Made by a program: the position numbers and the translations under genes. The notes under the pieces are model-generated. The model did not search any database and was not told where the DNA came from. It saw nothing but the letters and a program-made list of their open reading frames with translations. A stretch of 6,932 nt of DNA from Flavobacteriales bacterium UBA5869. GTDB lineage: Bacteria; Bacteroidota; Bacteroidia; Flavobacteriales_D; Crocinitomicaceae. The stretch is taken from assembly GCA_002432565.1 (NCBI GenBank), contig DJFP01000203.1, forward strand, positions 5,307 through 12,238, read 5' to 3'. Positions 6,801 to 6,932 of the stretch are shown here, in pieces (position 1 is the stretch's first letter; the number at the start of each line of letters is the position of its first letter).

Positions 6801-6932
6801 GGAATCCGGATCCATGTAACACTGATCGTCGCGTTCGTGCTCTATCCAGTATGTTCCTGTTGCCGAAATAATGTTTGTTTCGTTTTGGCTTCCGTCATAC
6901 CAGGTACTGGTATAGCTTGGCCCGAAATGAGG
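3843..6932 (-). CDS. Giant Ig-like repeat surface protein with T9SS sorting domain (5' partial)
   Basis: The last 1029 residues of a larger secreted protein are visible. The reading frame is open to the window edge (6932), and the Met whose codon is at 6813-6815 is internal: the 39 residues before it continue the same repeat style (for example SATGTYWIEHERDDQCY). Most of the length is an array of Ig/PKD-like beta modules, Ser/Thr/Asn/Asp-rich and Lys-poor, each opening with a hydrophobic-Cys-x-x-[D/E/T] motif (LCPNE, ICPGD, LCYGD, FCANDV) and closing near a second Cys (such as AGC, HGC, MGC), presumably disulfide-bonded outside the cell. Residues 944-1029 are the type B (CHU_C, gliding-motility-associated) C-terminal domain that directs export through the type IX system. 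The protein is probably a surface adhesin or matrix component. Signal peptide and N-terminal domains lie outside the window. A small gene follows after 3 nt. Confidence 0.9.
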   Translation of the reverse strand, partial: PHFGPSYTSTWYDGSQNETNIISATGTYWIEHERDDQCYMDPDSIYGIKETIPNLPLLTDNQSVNVNNPGPQYNNYHFCYPDSAIINFTNIDPGTTVTTVGNSVTFTGPGPHTLNQEYQYYVYAVNEYCVNIGSFTFIHDEAAPHDSISLSIAMNTPVPTGDSIYICQGTPVEFHGIDLITNPLGNFSPMVAPPIDTVIWSVNGASLVNYDTAATIFTPNSSGWYTMFIKVIKGYDNLCGLDTTVYTATKLFYIQVNPNPSWGTTITGSNLLCPNETSFLVATNPNPNLSWSGSNILWTNNADSIEVNTPGWYNYTGQLTDSLTGCSSFLSFNHYVGVKVAPNITSPGDAVICPLDSLLMTVPNTYDAYLWFGPNGDTLSTTSQCYTDQIGSYVCSVTDVEGCVLTSPPFEVFEYSTPSIAVSPGATICDSQPVDIQISYSGNASFQWNNGSTSDHVTTSTPGTYIVQITQCGITTADTVIIINGSFTASISVSDSILCYGDTAVFTGSYPGGSYEWMNGDITGISYSTATDGTYSALVTNSAGCTAQTNAITITNVPGSAPPTIPSQTICPGDNATLTNSNTIIWYSMDTTPVYTGTTISLTNVQQDTSFLLSNTAPNSVCGFSYSLVSVTIAAPPIAAEILGDSILCINEDGVFHVNTTDNVEWFSNGVSLGSANPITIPFATLNDDNVFSVELSNNCFTTTRIDSVRIISPEELNLEDDTLSVCYFDSETAQLTNTNLSSVVWTGSFGTITDDELTVYGNLTYTPITVTAIDEHGCQTQSATLIVNTSIYNLSSTLNFPNFCPGTSGNISVNTTSDSISWITPFGNSTDNPLSFTLSQQNSGNFYITTWDDMGCAYIDTIVVPLAPVPSLDILPDTVFCANDVFNFHFPNDNNSYYWTGYGTSTHIPISFNQVLVLNVVTPDGCIGSDTMELNVVDCDNDLPNIITPNGDGINDFFVIDDAYSQLGNSIIIINRWGNLMFEASPYLNDWNGEGASDGVYFYVYYPNGRKEDPGYSKHGFIHVVGKD
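3846..4103 (-). other. Type B T9SS C-terminal sorting domain (CHU_C)
   Basis: This segment encodes LPNIITPNGDGINDFF, then IIIINRWG, then DWNGEGASDGVYFYV and the terminal GFIHVVGKD. This order (P-N-x-x-T-P-N-G-D-G-x-N-D, then N-R-W-G, then W-x-G, then D-G-x-Y-x-Y) is the signature of the gliding-motility-associated C-terminal domain, about 86 residues. Type B domains send cargo through the type IX system and, in Flavobacterium johnsoniae, often need a PorP/SprF-like partner; none is encoded in this window. Confidence 0.93.
4287..6698 (-). repeat. Cys-anchored Ig-like module array (11 anchor cysteines)
   Basis: The module-opening Cys codons lie at 4287, 4518, 4752, 4986, 5220, 5436, 5646, 5874, 6114, 6432 and 6696 (residues 882, 805, 727, 649, 571, 499, 429, 353, 273, 167 and 79 of the visible part). 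The pitch is 77, 78, 78, 78, 72, 70, 76, 80, 106 and 88 residues. The copies have diverged strongly: no long identical DNA stretch is shared, so these are old duplications under structural selection, not a recent tandem expansion. The longer spacings lie toward the N-terminal side, where modules look more PKD-like. Confidence 0.8.

Overview
The window comes from a Bacteroidota genome, most likely a flavobacterial lineage; a Fluviicola/Crocinitomicaceae-type source is a guess from the overall look. Three things point there. The large right-hand gene ends in a gliding-motility-associated (CHU_C / type B) type IX secretion sorting domain. A TTG-N20-TANNTTTG promoter of the Bacteroidota sigma-A kind lies in front of the central operon. 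The first gene is a DUF4834-type small membrane protein, a family I know from this phylum.

Layout, left to right. Positions 1-175 hold no gene I can name. A small membrane protein follows (176-451, +), then an inverted repeat and a hairpin terminator (468-575) that works best for the minus strand. From 610 to 1132 lies a scar of two broken genes: the C-terminal part of an alpha/beta hydrolase (-) and the C-terminal part of an unknown protein (+), with both 5' parts missing and the remnants meeting near 930-965. The stretch 1133-1290 is intergenic, with a 9-bp direct repeat, a degenerate heptad repeat and the promoter. The tight operon 1291-3477 (+) encodes two small three-helix membrane proteins that look like DUF3325 and DUF3649, followed by a 535-residue PepSY-TM protein of the siderophore-reductase (FoxB/PiuB-like) type. 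From the right edge to 3498 on the minus strand come the last 1029 residues of a giant secreted Ig-like repeat protein with a type IX sorting domain and, 3 nt downstream, a conserved 113-residue protein of unknown function.

How the genes work together. The central operon is best read as an inner-membrane module for ferric-siderophore (or other metal-chelate) handling: the PepSY-TM protein would pass electrons through hemes to release iron and the two small proteins are its usual partners; no TonB-dependent receptor is in the window. The minus-strand pair would export and anchor a long surface adhesin; the job of its small co-transcribed partner is unknown. The two operons converge with only 20 bp between their stop codons.

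I found no RNA gene, CRISPR array, transposase or phage gene, and no wholly new system. The points most worth checking are the double-truncation scar, the small gene coupled to the adhesin, and the three-gene reductase operon in a Bacteroidota setting.
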